Below are positions 56,202 through 64,000 of a stretch of DNA of 64,000 nucleotides, piece by piece (positions within the stretch are counted from its first letter, which is position 1; each line of letters opens with the position of its first letter). The DNA lies in assembly GCF_002836355.1 (NCBI RefSeq), contig NZ_PJCA01000001.1, forward strand, positions 62,001 to 126,000, given 5' to 3'. Position numbers and translations under genes: made by a program. Below the pieces are notes generated by a model. It was not told the origin of the DNA, did not search any database, and saw nothing but the letters and a program-made list of their open reading frames with translations. Origin of the DNA: Moritella sp. Urea-trap-13 (GTDB lineage: Bacteria > Pseudomonadota > Gammaproteobacteria > Enterobacterales > Moritellaceae).

Positions 56202-57152
56202 TTAATCTAATACTGCTAACGAACTTAATGCCACAATCCCTACGCGAGCAGCAGTCCCCCAGCTAGCTTCAGCGGTAAGTAATAATTCATTCTCACTTTG
56301 CCAAAGGATGCTCTCCCATTGCCCGTAAGGCGCGAGATTAAAGCGTCTTGCAGCATCCCAGTTCAACACCTTGTTTTCAATCGGAATAATCCAAATAAAA
56401 GGATGTTTATAAATTAAGCTGCTATCGTAACCAAGCAGCACTAGCTGACCAGTGGCAGCATTATAATCTGCAGCCGTGATCAAGCCATCAACATTCAATG
56501 TTTGCGCCGGGATCACTTCAATGACTCGGTCTGTCGCTCCGTGCTTATTAATATCGACCAGATCAAGTCGATATAAGCGACTTTCTAGATTGGACCAATT
56601 TTTACTTAGCACCCATAACTCTTCACCTACCACTGTCGAGGCTTCACAATCATAATCATGCATATAACTGGTTAATTCTTCTTCAGGCTCATCCGCCATT
56701 GAAAAACGCGTGGTATTAACTGCTGCAATAGTCTCGCCATCATCAGCTCGCATTAACGTGTCAGTATCAATATTAATAATGCTGCGACTATCACGAGTAC
56801 CATGATTATCACCACAATCCATAACAAAAAGACGGCCTGCAGACTGCGCTAACTCTTCCCAGTCATAACTCATCACGTCATCGACATGAACTTGTTTGAT
56901 TACTTCACCAGTATATTGATTGACTTGGTATAAATTAGAACCATCACCGCTATCATTGACAGTCCAGGTTTGACCACCAAACTGAGCTAATCCAGACGTC
57001 TCTTTTACTTTGTCCTGCAATAGTGTTTGTATCTTAATATCGAGCACAGGGTAGTTTTGCAGTGGCTTTGACCAATATAGATGGCCGCTAATCCCTGCAA
57101 CGATTAAAATTATAAGAAACCGAAATAGTATTTTTATTATTTTTTTAAACAT
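56202..57152 (-). CDS. Membrane-anchored beta-propeller-like protein of unknown function
   Basis: A 316-residue protein with one N-terminal membrane segment (residues 9-27), the remainder periplasmic. Motifs KETSGLAQFGGQTWTVNDSG, NLYQVNQYTGEV, YDWEELAQSAGRLFVMDCGD and DYDCEASTVVGEELWVLSKN recur in a large group of uncharacterised propeller-like proteins. The aspartate-rich loops suggest calcium sites. No enzyme activity can be named. AGGG precedes the ATG. Single gene. Confidence 0.75.
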   Translation of the reverse strand: MFKKIIKILFRFLIILIVAGISGHLYWSKPLQNYPVLDIKIQTLLQDKVKETSGLAQFGGQTWTVNDSGDGSNLYQVNQYTGEVIKQVHVDDVMSYDWEELAQSAGRLFVMDCGDNHGTRDSRSIINIDTDTLMRADDGETIAAVNTTRFSMADEPEEELTSYMHDYDCEASTVVGEELWVLSKNWSNLESRLYRLDLVDINKHGATDRVIEVIPAQTLNVDGLITAADYNAATGQLVLLGYDSSLIYKHPFIWIIPIENKVLNWDAARRFNLAPYGQWESILWQSENELLLTAEASWGTAARVGIVALSSLAVLD

Positions 57153-57302
57153 CCTAACCCTAAATAATTTAATTTATCCATCACCATCTAATGATAGATC
57201 TATACCAGAATTATCATTTGAAACAAGTCTCTTATCATAAACAGTTAGCAATAGGGTCATATCACCTATGTAGTCAACTTGATTAATTTGGTTTTTTGGA
57301 CA

Positions 57303-57327
57303 CAAAAAAGCCGACACATGCCGGCTT
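57303..57327 (-). terminator. Terminator after ridA
   Basis: AAGCCG / CGGCTT stem on the minus strand followed by TTTTTTG, about 25 bases past the ridA stop. Confidence 0.8.
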
Positions 57328-57349
57328 AATAAAATAAAGGTTGTGGTTA

Positions 57350-57730
57350 TTATTTTACGTGGGCAATCGCTTCAACTTCGACTTTTACCCCTAACGGTAA
57401 ATCTTTAACTGCAAAGCAGCTACGTGCCGGACAATCAGTATTGAAAAAGCTTTGGTAAACTTCATTGAACTGCGCAAAATCGCTGATATCAGCAAGGAAA
57501 CAAGTCGTTTTTAAAACCGTACTCAAATCGCCGCCACCAGCAAGCAGAACCTGATTTAGGTTTTCTAGCGACTGCTTACTTTGCTCAACAATACCGCCAG
57601 CAACCACAGCACCAGTGCCTTTATTCACAGGAAGTTGCCCTGAGGTAAAAATCAGTCCCGCAAAGGCTGTGCCATGTGAGAAAGGGCCGATAGCTGCTGG
57701 TACTTGTTCTGAATGAATAATTGTTTTCAT
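57350..57730 (-). CDS. ridA: RidA-family enamine/imine deaminase
   Basis: A 126-residue protein of usual RidA length. It has AIGPFSHGTAFAGLIFTSGQ at the N-terminus, the arginine in CPARSCFAVKDLPLGVKVEVE and the terminal EAIA. RidA hydrolyses reactive 2-aminoacrylate to pyruvate and ammonia in the cytoplasm. It is downstream of a PLP C-S lyase gene, an enzyme class that makes 2-aminoacrylate, so the two fit together. AGGA precedes the ATG. The 165-base gap from the lyase gene could hold an internal promoter. Confidence 0.92.
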   Translation of the reverse strand: MKTIIHSEQVPAAIGPFSHGTAFAGLIFTSGQLPVNKGTGAVVAGGIVEQSKQSLENLNQVLLAGGGDLSTVLKTTCFLADISDFAQFNEVYQSFFNTDCPARSCFAVKDLPLGVKVEVEAIAHVK

Positions 57731-57895
57731 AATATCCTGACTATTTTATTAACACTGCGATTCACAATGTTTTATTAACATTTTTATAAAAAGTGTTTTA
57801 TTAACATGTATTTAATAAAAATGATTTAATGATGATCTATACGTTTTAGATCCCTTGCCTCACAAGGAAGCAGGGGAATCTATCGAACTGAGTAA

Positions 57896-59086
57896 TTAAG
57901 ATTCAATACGCTGAAATCCAGCGATCAGATCTTCAATTAAATCCTCGGCATCTTCTAAGCCAATGTGTAAACGTATCAGCGTACCGGAGAAATCGACACC
58001 GCCTGCAGGGCGAATGGCATCAAGTTCCTCAGGCTGATTAGCAAGAACCAAAGACTCATAGCCGCCCCATGAATAAGCCATACTAAAGTGTTTGAAGTTA
58101 TCTAAGTATGCTGCCACTTGCTCATCAGATAAACGCTCTTTCAGAATGAATGAGAATAAGCCGTTACAACCGTTAAAGTCGCGCTTATAGAATTCATGAC
58201 CTTTACAGCTTGGTAATTCCGGATGATTAACACGCTCTACTTCTGGGCGTTCACTTAACCAGTTGGCAATCTTAATACTGCTCTGCTGATGTTGTTTCAA
58301 ACGCACACCCATAGTGCGAAGACCGCGAGACGCGACATAAGCTGTATCGGCGTCAACCATTTGTCCCATTAAATATGAACGTTCGCGAAGACGGTCCCAA
58401 CAGCGCGCATTAGAAACAGCGGTACCTAACATTGCATCGGAATGACCAACAATATATTTAGTACCCGCTTGGATAGAAATATCGATGTCGTGCTCAAGGG
58501 CTTTAAACAAAATACCTGCCGCCCAAGTGTTATCAATCATGATAATTATTTCAGGATTAACGGCGCGGATCGCGTTAACCATTGATGGAATATCTTGCAC
58601 TTCCATTGTCACTGAGCTTGGCGATTCCAAGAACACCACTTTAGTGGTCGGTTGGATCAATTCAGCAATCTCAGCGCCAATCATTGGATTGTAGTACGTC
58701 GTGCTGACATTCAAATCTTTTAGGATGATATTACAAAAATCTTGTGTCGGCTCATAAGCTGCGCCAGTCATCAATACATGATCACCCGCTTCGACAAACG
58801 CTAAAATAGAATTAGTCACTGCAGCAGCGCCACATGGATATAATGCACAACCGGCACCGCCTTCCAATTCAACCATCGCTTCTTGCAAAGAGAAGTGCGT
58901 GATGGTGCCACGACGTCCATAGAACAACTCGCCTTTAGCACGATTAGCTGTCGCGAATTTTTTCGCTTTTACAGAATCAAATACCAAAGATGATGCGCGT
59001 TGGATCACAGGGTTAACAGAGCCTTGTCCGAATTTTTTTGAACGACCAGCCGTTACTAATAATGTACTCATTTTATTTGTAGACAT
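57896..59086 (-). CDS. metC: Cystathionine beta-lyase-type PLP enzyme
   Basis: A 396-residue Cys/Met-metabolism PLP enzyme. Visible features: [32 protein letters not shown] (phosphate cup), [19 protein letters not shown], and the PLP lysine in [18 protein letters not shown] near residue 210. The signature fits MetC (cystathionine beta-lyase, cysteine-S-conjugate beta-lyase). The setting with an amino-acid symporter, YheO-type regulator and ridA suggests catabolism of an imported cysteine-like compound rather than methionine synthesis. It starts 13 bases after the symporter gene. Confidence 0.88.
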   Translation of the reverse strand: MSTNKMSTLLVTAGRSKKFGQGSVNPVIQRASSLVFDSVKAKKFATANRAKGELFYGRRGTITHFSLQEAMVELEGGAGCALYPCGAAAVTNSILAFVEAGDHVLMTGAAYEPTQDFCNIILKDLNVSTTYYNPMIGAEIAELIQPTTKVVFLESPSSVTMEVQDIPSMVNAIRAVNPEIIIMIDNTWAAGILFKALEHDIDISIQAGTKYIVGHSDAMLGTAVSNARCWDRLRERSYLMGQMVDADTAYVASRGLRTMGVRLKQHQQSSIKIANWLSERPEVERVNHPELPSCKGHEFYKRDFNGCNGLFSFILKERLSDEQVAAYLDNFKHFSMAYSWGGYESLVLANQPEELDAIRPAGGVDFSGTLIRLHIGLEDAEDLIEDLIAGFQRIES

Positions 59087-59099
59087 AATAATTCTCTTC

Positions 59100-60341
59100 T
59101 TAAGCTTGTTGTAAGTTGGTTTGAGATTGAGTTTCTAATTTTTCGCCGCGTTTCATGAAACGTTCTACAATTTGTGTTGCGTTTAAGTCATTCACAACGT
59201 TAAGCATGGTTGCTGGTGCATCGGTAATAGCACCAATAACGACTAGGATTGGGATACATTCGATTGGCAGACCCAGTGAGGTAACAATGAATATCTCACC
59301 TAAGAATGCGCCACCAGGTACACCACCGACAATGATTGCCGATAATACTGAAATAACGATAGTGATGAAGAATACTTCAGGGGTAAATTCAAGCCCTAAC
59401 ACGGCGTAGATGAATACAATTTTCAGTGCCGCAATCATCGCCACACCACCTTTATTAAGGTTTGCTAGTAGTGGTAAACAAATATCGACGATGTCATCTT
59501 TGATGCCCATATTTTTAGCTGCACGAATGTTTACTGGTAATGTGCCTAATGAAGAACAAGTACCTAAAGCGGTAGCTGACGGTTCAAAGGCATTTTTCCA
59601 GAAAGCGCGTACAGCGTTGGTGCCGCCGCCAATCCATGAGTAAAAGGTAGAGCCAACCACAAAGTAAATAGCGGTAGCAGCAAAGAATAAACCAATCGCT
59701 CGAGCAAAAGTCACTAGCAGCTCAGGATCTTGACTCGCCATTGTTGACGCGAAATATGCACCAAGACCAACCGGCGCACCAACCATGATGATAGAAACCA
59801 CTTTCATGATAACTTCGTTTAGGCTGTTAAGCAGGTCAGCAATTTTCTTGCCGCTTTCACCTGATTGACCAATCGCGATACCAGCGATAATCGACATAAC
59901 AATAAGGGCGAGGATATTAGACTTAGACAGCAGACCAACAAAGTCATTGGTTGTTAGCATACTTGCGAAGTCAATCTTGCCAGCTTCTGCGGTAAAGTCC
60001 TTAGCTAATTCAAGTGTTACACCTTGTGCAGGATCAAAGATAGATGCTAGACCAACAATGCTGACAGCAGGGATAATTGCCATCATAATTGAAACGACTA
60101 GAATAATACCGAGCATTTTACCGAGCTTCTTCAAATCAGTCATACTAGCAATCGATGACATAACGCTGACACTAACTAGCGGTACAATGATCATGAATAG
60201 CAGGTTTAAAAATATCTGACCAATTGGTTTTAGCGTCAGTGCGAAATCGGGTAAGTAAATACCGATTGCCCCACCGATGACTAAAGCGGTTAATAGTATG
60301 ATTGATGATTTATAAGGTTCGAGCTTTTTCCACATTGTCAT
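59100..60341 (-). CDS. Dicarboxylate/amino acid:cation symporter (DAACS family)
   Basis: A 413-residue inner-membrane protein with about eight membrane helices and two re-entrant loops. Family motifs: [19 protein letters not shown], the serine-rich loop [18 protein letters not shown], and [16 protein letters not shown] near the C-terminus. Members import glutamate, dicarboxylates, serine/threonine or cystine with sodium or protons. The C-terminal NVVND replaces the usual NVxGD, so substrate choice is open; with a C-S lyase downstream, a sulfur amino acid is plausible. First enzyme-system gene after the regulator. Confidence 0.9.
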   Translation of the reverse strand: MTMWKKLEPYKSSIILLTALVIGGAIGIYLPDFALTLKPIGQIFLNLLFMIIVPLVSVSVMSSIASMTDLKKLGKMLGIILVVSIMMAIIPAVSIVGLASIFDPAQGVTLELAKDFTAEAGKIDFASMLTTNDFVGLLSKSNILALIVMSIIAGIAIGQSGESGKKIADLLNSLNEVIMKVVSIIMVGAPVGLGAYFASTMASQDPELLVTFARAIGLFFAATAIYFVVGSTFYSWIGGGTNAVRAFWKNAFEPSATALGTCSSLGTLPVNIRAAKNMGIKDDIVDICLPLLANLNKGGVAMIAALKIVFIYAVLGLEFTPEVFFITIVISVLSAIIVGGVPGGAFLGEIFIVTSLGLPIECIPILVVIGAITDAPATMLNVVNDLNATQIVERFMKRGEKLETQSQTNLQQA

Positions 60342-60414
60342 AATTCCATAATTTTTAATGATACCGTCGAGCCGTTACACTGCATGTAATAGCTCATGCT
60401 TAATTATTTTTCAT

Positions 60415-61050
60415 TTATTTTAAGTAGCGATATAAAGTCTGTTCTGAAATATCCAACATTTTGGACACCTTCTGCACATTCCCTTTGATGGTAAATAATC
60501 CTGACTTCTCAACCGTTTTAACAAACACATTTTTTTCAGGTAAACTTAATCGTGATAACACCGTTAGATTTAACTCATTTTGAGCCTGCTCTATAATGCT
60601 ATTACTGACGTCCTCTATAGAGTTATAGAAATTCTCATCCCGAGCCTCTGCGACTTCATGATCAGGTATGCTTGCTTTAAGCATATCAATAGCACTTTTA
60701 ACGTTACTGTCATCAATATTTAAACAGAGCATGTATTCAGGTTTATTGTTTTTAAAGATCATCAAGGTTGATGAACGTAGCTCTGCACCATTGCCAGCAC
60801 GCCCCCGATAATTCAGTAAAAATGGTTCTTTGTTGCCTTGTTCCGTATTTCCTTGTTCAATACTTTTTATTTGTTTTAATGCCAAGTCAGTCGCTGGAGA
60901 ACCTATTTGTCTCCCGGTAATATGGCCATTTTCAATTGCCACTATCGACTTTGATACATCACTTAAATCATGTATTACAATTTCACAATGAGAACCGATA
61001 ACACCTGCGATAAACTTTATCAGTACACTAAAATCTATTTCTATTTTCAT
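60415..61050 (-). CDS. YheO/DauR-type transcriptional regulator
   Basis: A 211-residue protein with an N-terminal YheO-like PAS domain (HCEIVIHDLSDVSKSIVAIE, NGHITGRQIGSPATDL, YMLCLNIDDSN) and a C-terminal helix-turn-helix (SLPEKNVFVKTVEKSGLF ... VSKMLDISEQTLYRYL). This is the architecture of DauR, a repressor of D-arginine catabolism. GGAGGG lies eight bases before the ATG. It is in the same direction as, and 73 bases upstream of, the symporter gene, so it probably controls that operon. Paired AT-rich repeats lie upstream of its own start. Confidence 0.88.
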   Translation of the reverse strand: MKIEIDFSVLIKFIAGVIGSHCEIVIHDLSDVSKSIVAIENGHITGRQIGSPATDLALKQIKSIEQGNTEQGNKEPFLLNYRGRAGNGAELRSSTLMIFKNNKPEYMLCLNIDDSNVKSAIDMLKASIPDHEVAEARDENFYNSIEDVSNSIIEQAQNELNLTVLSRLSLPEKNVFVKTVEKSGLFTIKGNVQKVSKMLDISEQTLYRYLK

Positions 61051-61502
61051 TTATCTTGCCCTCCAGACTATGATGAGAAGTATACCTTTGGGGGTACTAA
61101 TAAATGTGATCGCTAAGAGATTTTTATCGTGATAATAATTTTTTAGCACTACAATTTTTCACTTGATCATGAAATAAATTCAAGTTTACAATTTAAAGGT
61201 GAAATAAATTCAATTAAATGCAGGTTTGTTGATCTGAAGATATTGACGTTAGCGCAATAACACATTCTTACGACGCTGGCATGAAAATGCCATTGATGCA
61301 GGGAAAGCAAAGCTCTCAGGAGTCCTGCGAACAGTTGCTCAAGAAATAAGGAAAAATAAGTAGGTTATAAATATAGCTAATGTCGTCATTGCAGATATAT
61401 AAAAATAAATACCAGCAATGTCATCCGTAACTTCCAATACACAAAAGTTAAGCGTACACTTGTACGCTTAACTGGTAAGACAACTTAACGATAGGATAAT
61501 GT
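61051..61502. other. Intergenic region with paired palindrome-like repeats
   Basis: TGAAATAAATTCAA occurs at 61170-61183 and again at 61200-61213, exactly 30 bases apart, each partly self-complementary (TGAA ... TTCA). A 36-codon open stretch (61253-61363, with RRWHENAIDAGKAKLSGV) lacks a start or ribosome site and may be a gene remnant that I cannot identify. The trhA promoter must be in the last part. Confidence 0.5.
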
Positions 61503-62207
61503 ATGTCACAGAGTGCTACAGCGATAACAAGTGCTACACCAATAATAGCGACGGCAGATACAGTTACCGCACCTTATAGTCTAAAAGAAGAAGCGGCGAA
61601 TACTTGGTCGCATGTAATTGGTGCCTTACTCAGTATTGTGGCGCTTATCGCTCTCTTAGTGCCGTCAATACAGCAAGCAGATCCTTGGCGCATTACCAGT
61701 TTTAGTATTTATGGTATTTCGATGTTTTTATTATTTTTTGCATCAAGTGCTTATCATTATGCGACTAAGCCAGCAACGAAAGCAAAATTAAAGACCCTTG
61801 ACCATTGTGCTATTTTCTTGTTGATCGCGGGGACGTACACACCGTTACTACTGATTGAACTGCGTGGCGTATTGGGCTGGAGTATTTTTGCTGTGGTTTG
61901 GTCTATGGCTGTGGTTGGTATTATCGCCAAAATATATTGGGCTGAACGTTTCAAAAAAATCTCATTGTTTTTCTATTTAATCATGGGCTGGTTAATCGTA
62001 TTTTCAGGGGATGAACTATTAGGCAAACTATCCACCGGCGCACTAACGTGGTTAATTGCCGGTGGTTTAGCCTATTCTGCCGGTGCTATTTTTTATGCCA
62101 ATAAACGTATTCCGTATAACCACGCTATTTGGCACATATTTGTGTTACTCGGTAGCGCTTGTCATTTTGTATCGATTTATTTTTATGTACTGCCAGCTAA
62201 TCACTAA
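61503..62207 (+). CDS. trhA: Hemolysin III family membrane protein (TrhA/YqfA)
   Basis: A 234-residue inner-membrane protein with seven membrane helices, usual for the PAQR/hemolysin III family. Motifs: KEEAANTWSHVIGALLSIVA (E-x-x-N-x-x-x-H), FFASSAYHYA, TLDHCAIFLLIAGTYTPLLL, and the C-terminal HAIWHIFVLLGSACHFVSIY. The conserved histidines and the Ser-His motif are the metal-dependent hydrolase-like site of the superfamily. E. coli YqfA has been linked to membrane fatty-acid homeostasis. Single gene with a following hairpin. Confidence 0.92.
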   Translation: MSQSATAITSATPIIATADTVTAPYSLKEEAANTWSHVIGALLSIVALIALLVPSIQQADPWRITSFSIYGISMFLLFFASSAYHYATKPATKAKLKTLDHCAIFLLIAGTYTPLLLIELRGVLGWSIFAVVWSMAVVGIIAKIYWAERFKKISLFFYLIMGWLIVFSGDELLGKLSTGALTWLIAGGLAYSAGAIFYANKRIPYNHAIWHIFVLLGSACHFVSIYFYVLPANH

Positions 62208-62211
62208 AACC

Positions 62212-62243
62212 AATGGCATTAAGCAATCTCTCTTAATGCCATT
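62212..62243. terminator. Hairpin between trhA and nasA
   Basis: A perfect 12-bp stem (AATGGCATTAAG / CTTAATGCCATT) with an 8-base loop, placed between convergent genes. U runs are weak on both sides; it may act bidirectionally. Confidence 0.6.
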
Positions 62244-62272
62244 CTGCTTAATGCACACTTTTCATATAGTGC

Positions 62273-64000
62273 TTAATCAACTAACGCAACGTCAATATCA
62301 CAACTTGCCATTACCCGTTTAATCTCTGGAATACACGAACCACAACCCGTCCCGGCTTTACTGCAACCACCGACAGCTACAACCGTATCCGCACCTGCTT
62401 TCACGGCTGCAACAATATCGTATTCTGTCACTTGATGACACGCGCACACCATTCGACTTGGCGGTGTTTGCGCTTGCCCTTTAAGAGTCGCACGTAAACC
62501 GACATCAGGCATTAACAAGGTTAAACTGGCTAACCAAGAGTTATCATCCACATCATTCGCTGGTGTCACCATTAAACTAATATCTAAGCTGTCTTTATGA
62601 TCGCCCTGAAAGCTCATCGCAAAGCGATATTTCTGTTCGCTCGCATTTTCATAATCGACTTGCTTGGTCATATAACTATTATGCAAAGCTAATTTTAATT
62701 GTTGGGAGAACACAGCTGGCTCAGCAACGCTAGCAAGATAGTATAGAAAACCTTGCTCTAAACGTCGCTCAATCCAGTAATCCACCATAGGTAATATCTT
62801 AGCGACTTGCAGACGACGTTGACTCCACAACGCCGCGCGCGATGCATGTGACCATGCATTGACACTCACTGGGGTATATTTGTTTTCTGGTTGCCCCGAT
62901 AATGGATCAGTATGCCCTGCGACTAGACTCGATATAGCCCCCGCACTGGCATTTTGACGACTCCAATGAATAGGTAAAAATAATTCCCCAGGATTTTGAC
63001 TGACAGTGGCATGTGCACGTACTAATAGCTTACCTTGCAAACTTTCGACCTCGACTAAACTGCCATCAGCAATGCCACGTTCGCTTAGATCTTGTGGATT
63101 AATCGACAACAGAGGCTCGGGCATATGGCCATTAAGCTTGATCGCCAATCCAGTTCTGCCCATGCTGTGCCATTGATCGCGATTACGCCCGGTATTTAAG
63201 ATCATCGGGTAAGCTTGGCAGACTTCGCTGGCCGCTGATTTTTGATACATAGGAATGAAGTTCGCTCTACCTGACGGCGTCGAGAACTGCCCATCAGTAA
63301 ATAACCGCGCCGCAGACTTATCCCCGTGTATCGGCCACTGCATCGGTTGATGTTGATGATAATCTTGCGCTGCCAATACCGCGATATCTAAACCCCGCGG
63401 TAAGCTATCTTGCTTAAATCCGGTCATCTGCGCATATTCTGCAAATACCTCCGATTCACTAGCAAAACTAAATTCTTTGGTAAAGCCCATACGTTTAGCA
63501 ACTTCCGCTAATAACCACCAATCGGCTTTCGCTTCGCCTAAGCTAGGCAAAAAACCACGTTGGCGTGAGATACAACGTTCAGAGTTGGTCACAGTACCGG
63601 TTTTCTCACCCCAACCTTGTGCGGGTAACAATACATCCGCGCACGCAATAGTATCTGATTTAGCAATACAATCTGACACCACCACCAGCGGACAATTTAA
63701 TAACGCCTGCTGAATTTTGTCTGAATCAGGCAAGCTCACTACAGGGTTGGTGCCCATGATCCAAATCGCTTTGATCTTACCTTGATGCACTTGGTCAAAC
63801 ATATCAATCGCTTTAGCACCGGTGTTGTGAGCCAATTTTTCGGTATGCCAGAACTCACTCACCAACGCATGACTCTCTGGCGTAAAATCCATGTGCGCCG
63901 CTAGCATGCTCGCGAGGCCGCCCACTTCACGCCCGCCCATGGCATTTGGTTGACCGGTCACAGAAAATGGACTTGCACCGGGTTTACCTACACGCCCTGT
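62273..64000 (-). CDS. nasA: Assimilatory nitrate reductase large subunit NasA, 3' part
   Basis: The frame enters the window at 64000 and has 575 codons here; the N-terminal Fe4S4 and most of the molybdopterin domain lie outside. Visible are PFS-VTGQPNAMGGREVGG, the bis-MGD loops (IWIMGTNPVVSLPDSD, LNTGRNRDQWHSMGRTG), the molydopterin dinucleotide-binding C-domain, and a final BFD-like [2Fe-2S] domain with cysteines in MVCACHQVTEYDI and GGCSKAGTGCGSCIPEIKR. That C-terminal domain marks NasA among nitrate reductases. It reduces nitrate to nitrite for nitrogen assimilation in the cytoplasm. nasB/nirBD would be expected beyond the window. Confidence 0.95.
   Translation of the reverse strand, partial: TGRVGKPGASPFSVTGQPNAMGGREVGGLASMLAAHMDFTPESHALVSEFWHTEKLAHNTGAKAIDMFDQVHQGKIKAIWIMGTNPVVSLPDSDKIQQALLNCPLVVVSDCIAKSDTIACADVLLPAQGWGEKTGTVTNSERCISRQRGFLPSLGEAKADWWLLAEVAKRMGFTKEFSFASESEVFAEYAQMTGFKQDSLPRGLDIAVLAAQDYHQHQPMQWPIHGDKSAARLFTDGQFSTPSGRANFIPMYQKSAASEVCQAYPMILNTGRNRDQWHSMGRTGLAIKLNGHMPEPLLSINPQDLSERGIADGSLVEVESLQGKLLVRAHATVSQNPGELFLPIHWSRQNASAGAISSLVAGHTDPLSGQPENKYTPVSVNAWSHASRAALWSQRRLQVAKILPMVDYWIERRLEQGFLYYLASVAEPAVFSQQLKLALHNSYMTKQVDYENASEQKYRFAMSFQGDHKDSLDISLMVTPANDVDDNSWLASLTLLMPDVGLRATLKGQAQTPPSRMVCACHQVTEYDIVAAVKAGADTVVAVGGCSKAGTGCGSCIPEIKRVMASCDIDVALVD

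Overview
The window is chromosomal DNA of a Gram-negative marine-type gammaproteobacterium. The class is supported by a MalT/CRP-style maltose regulon, maltoporin and MalM, the epmC-yfcL pair, an RraB-family protein, a group I lipase with its Lif chaperone, and several lipoproteins. The AT-rich, Vibrio/Moritella/Psychromonas-like gene content suggests an Alteromonadales or Vibrionales relative. The genus is an inference I cannot test here.

Layout. 1-3.4 kb: the 5' part of a CHASE3 hybrid histidine kinase, a universal stress protein and mtgA. 3.4-8.2 kb: an accessory patch with a small secreted protein, an ankyrin lipoprotein and a short tyrosine recombinase (each broken by one amber codon), and a leucine-rich-repeat lipoprotein built from a 396-bp higher-order repeat. 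8.2-14.7 kb: hchA, then malEFG divergent from malK. 15-20 kb: an RraB-family protein, a LysR/PACE efflux pair, and a PhnD-like binding protein with a hybrid kinase. 20-21.9 kb: a scar made of two copies of a 157-bp repeat carrying maltoporin 3' ends, a malK 3' fragment, a dienelactone hydrolase-family gene and a DUF302 pseudogene.

21.9-43 kb is a large alpha-glucan utilisation locus. It holds a second ABC importer of Mdx/cyclodextrin type with its own MalK, a GH13 cyclomaltodextrinase, a GH133-like debranching enzyme, an unknown membrane-anchored protein, a second MalE, a 53-residue secreted peptide, malM, lamB, a phosphatase with an N-terminal CBM48-like domain, a GH13 alpha-glucosidase with a LysR regulator, and a secreted GH31 enzyme. 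MalT-box-like and CRP-like sites precede lamB, both malE genes and probably the second importer. The expected flow is: external glucan is trimmed by GH31, crosses LamB, is bound by MalE proteins, imported by two ABC systems, and hydrolysed by cytoplasmic GH13/GH133 enzymes. GlgX (49-51 kb) links this to glycogen. No malT, malP or malQ lies in the window.

43-64 kb: a LruC/GEVED surface protein with a lipoprotein partner, a BaeSR-like two-component system with a six-EF-hand secreted protein, glgX overlapping the lipase chaperone gene, lipase, an epmC/NAD-kinase-like/yfcL operon, an amino-acid operon (YheO-type regulator, DAACS symporter, PLP C-S lyase, RidA), a TrhA/hemolysin III protein, and the 3' part of assimilatory nitrate reductase nasA.

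The best candidate for something undescribed is the CBM48-like/tyrosine-phosphatase fusion inside the maltodextrin locus, which has the same two parts as the eukaryotic glucan phosphatases laforin and SEX4. No tRNA, rRNA or CRISPR array was seen.
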